Below are positions 6,265-6,760 of a DNA stretch of 6,760 bases, piece after piece (position 1 is the stretch's first letter; each line of letters opens with the position of its first letter). This DNA comes from Clostridiales bacterium (GTDB lineage Bacteria; Bacillota; Clostridia; Peptostreptococcales; Anaerovoracaceae), in assembly GCA_012799165.1 (NCBI GenBank), contig JAAZLU010000241.1, forward strand, positions 1 to 6,760, written 5' to 3'. The position numbers and the translations under genes were made by a program. The notes beneath the pieces are model-generated. The model was not told the DNA's origin. It saw nothing but the letters and a program-made list of their open reading frames with translations, and made no database searches.

Positions 6265-6760
6265 CTACTCTATAATCGTACCTATCTTCTGACCGGTGAC
6301 GGCTCTGTATATTCCGTCCGGCTCCGAGAGCCCGAATACATGTACCCGGATGCCGTTGTCTCTGCAAAAGCTCGCTGCCGTAGAATCCATAACCTTGAGA
6401 TTCTTTTCCAGCACCTCACTGTGACTGATTCGCTCGTAGCGGCGCGCATCGGGATTTATAAGGGGGTCGCTGTCGTAAACCGCGTCCACCTTCTTCGCGA
6501 GAAGTATTATCTCGGCTTCCATCTCGGCCGCTCGCAGTGCCGCTGCGGTATCCGTGGAGAAATAGGGGCTTCCAAGACCCGCCGCAAATATTACTATAAG
6601 GCCTTTTTCGAGCTGGTGGATCGCTCTGCGTCTTATGTAAGGTTCGGCAACTTCTCTCATCTCTATCGCGGTATGAACTCTTGTTGGCATTCCGTGTCTT
6701 TCGAAGGCATCCTGCAGAGCTAGTGCGTTTATGCAGGTGGCGAGCATTCCCATATAGTCC
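6265..6760 (-). CDS. pyrH: UMP kinase, 5' end cut by window edge
   Basis: This cytoplasmic, hexameric enzyme of the amino-acid-kinase fold phosphorylates UMP to UDP with ATP, a required step for all pyrimidine nucleotides. About 165 C-terminal residues are visible of a usual 235-240. The reading frame runs to the edge: two codons (Asp, Tyr) precede the ATG at 6753, completing the family motif [18 protein letters not shown], so that ATG is internal. Numbering from it, [11 protein letters not shown] (35-45), [14 protein letters not shown] (64-77), [14 protein letters not shown] (84-97), [14 protein letters not shown] (113-126) and the C-terminal GQKIGT (154-159) are all typical. The one clear departure is [10 protein letters not shown] (57-66), where the usual motif is GTGNP: Leu60 replaces Thr and Ser62 replaces Asn. 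pyrH-frr is a near-universal bacterial pair. The stop is TAG. Very confident identification. Confidence 0.97.
   Translation of the reverse strand, partial: DYMGMLATCINALALQDAFERHGMPTRVHTAIEMREVAEPYIRRRAIHQLEKGLIVIFAAGLGSPYFSTDTAAALRAAEMEAEIILLAKKVDAVYDSDPLINPDARRYERISHSEVLEKNLKVMDSTAASFCRDNGIRVHVFGLSEPDGIYRAVTGQKIGTIIE

Overview
The window is a run of eight co-directional genes, all on the minus strand. In transcription order (right to left) they are pyrH (5' end outside the window), frr, uppS, cdsA, dxr, rseP, ispG and glyA (3' end outside the window). Coding density is close to complete: every junction is a short overlap or a gap of at most 22 bases, except the 79-base gap between pyrH and frr. 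No RNA gene, mobile element, CRISPR array, attachment site or origin was seen, and no gene was found on the plus strand.

The order pyrH-frr-uppS-cdsA-dxr-rseP-ispG is a well-known conserved bacterial block. Together with the 2-C-methyl-D-erythritol 4-phosphate (MEP) pathway genes dxr and ispG, a short one-PDZ RseP, strong GGAGG-type ribosome binding sites and a moderate base composition, it suggests a member of the Bacillota, most likely a clostridial anaerobe. This taxonomic placement is inference. In many Bacillota the block ends with polC or proS after rseP/ispG. Here glyA follows ispG directly, which is the main local peculiarity.

Right part (4117-6760): PyrH makes UDP for RNA, DNA and cell-wall precursors. 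Frr recycles ribosomes. UppS makes undecaprenyl diphosphate, the lipid carrier for peptidoglycan. CdsA makes CDP-diacylglycerol for phospholipids. Middle and left (892-4114): Dxr catalyses the first committed step of the MEP isoprenoid pathway, RseP is a site-2 intramembrane protease, and IspG is the iron-sulfur enzyme of the penultimate MEP step. Dxr and IspG supply the isoprenoid units that UppS polymerises. The extreme left (1-869) encodes most of serine hydroxymethyltransferase, the main entry of one-carbon units into folate.

The window is essentially an ordinary housekeeping operon. I did not find an undescribed system. The observations worth a second look are small: the glyA attachment, a PyrH loop that departs from the usual GTGNP motif, two extra cysteines next to the IspG cluster ligands, a weak uppS ribosome binding site suggesting coupled translation, and a hairpin in the only sizeable intergenic gap.
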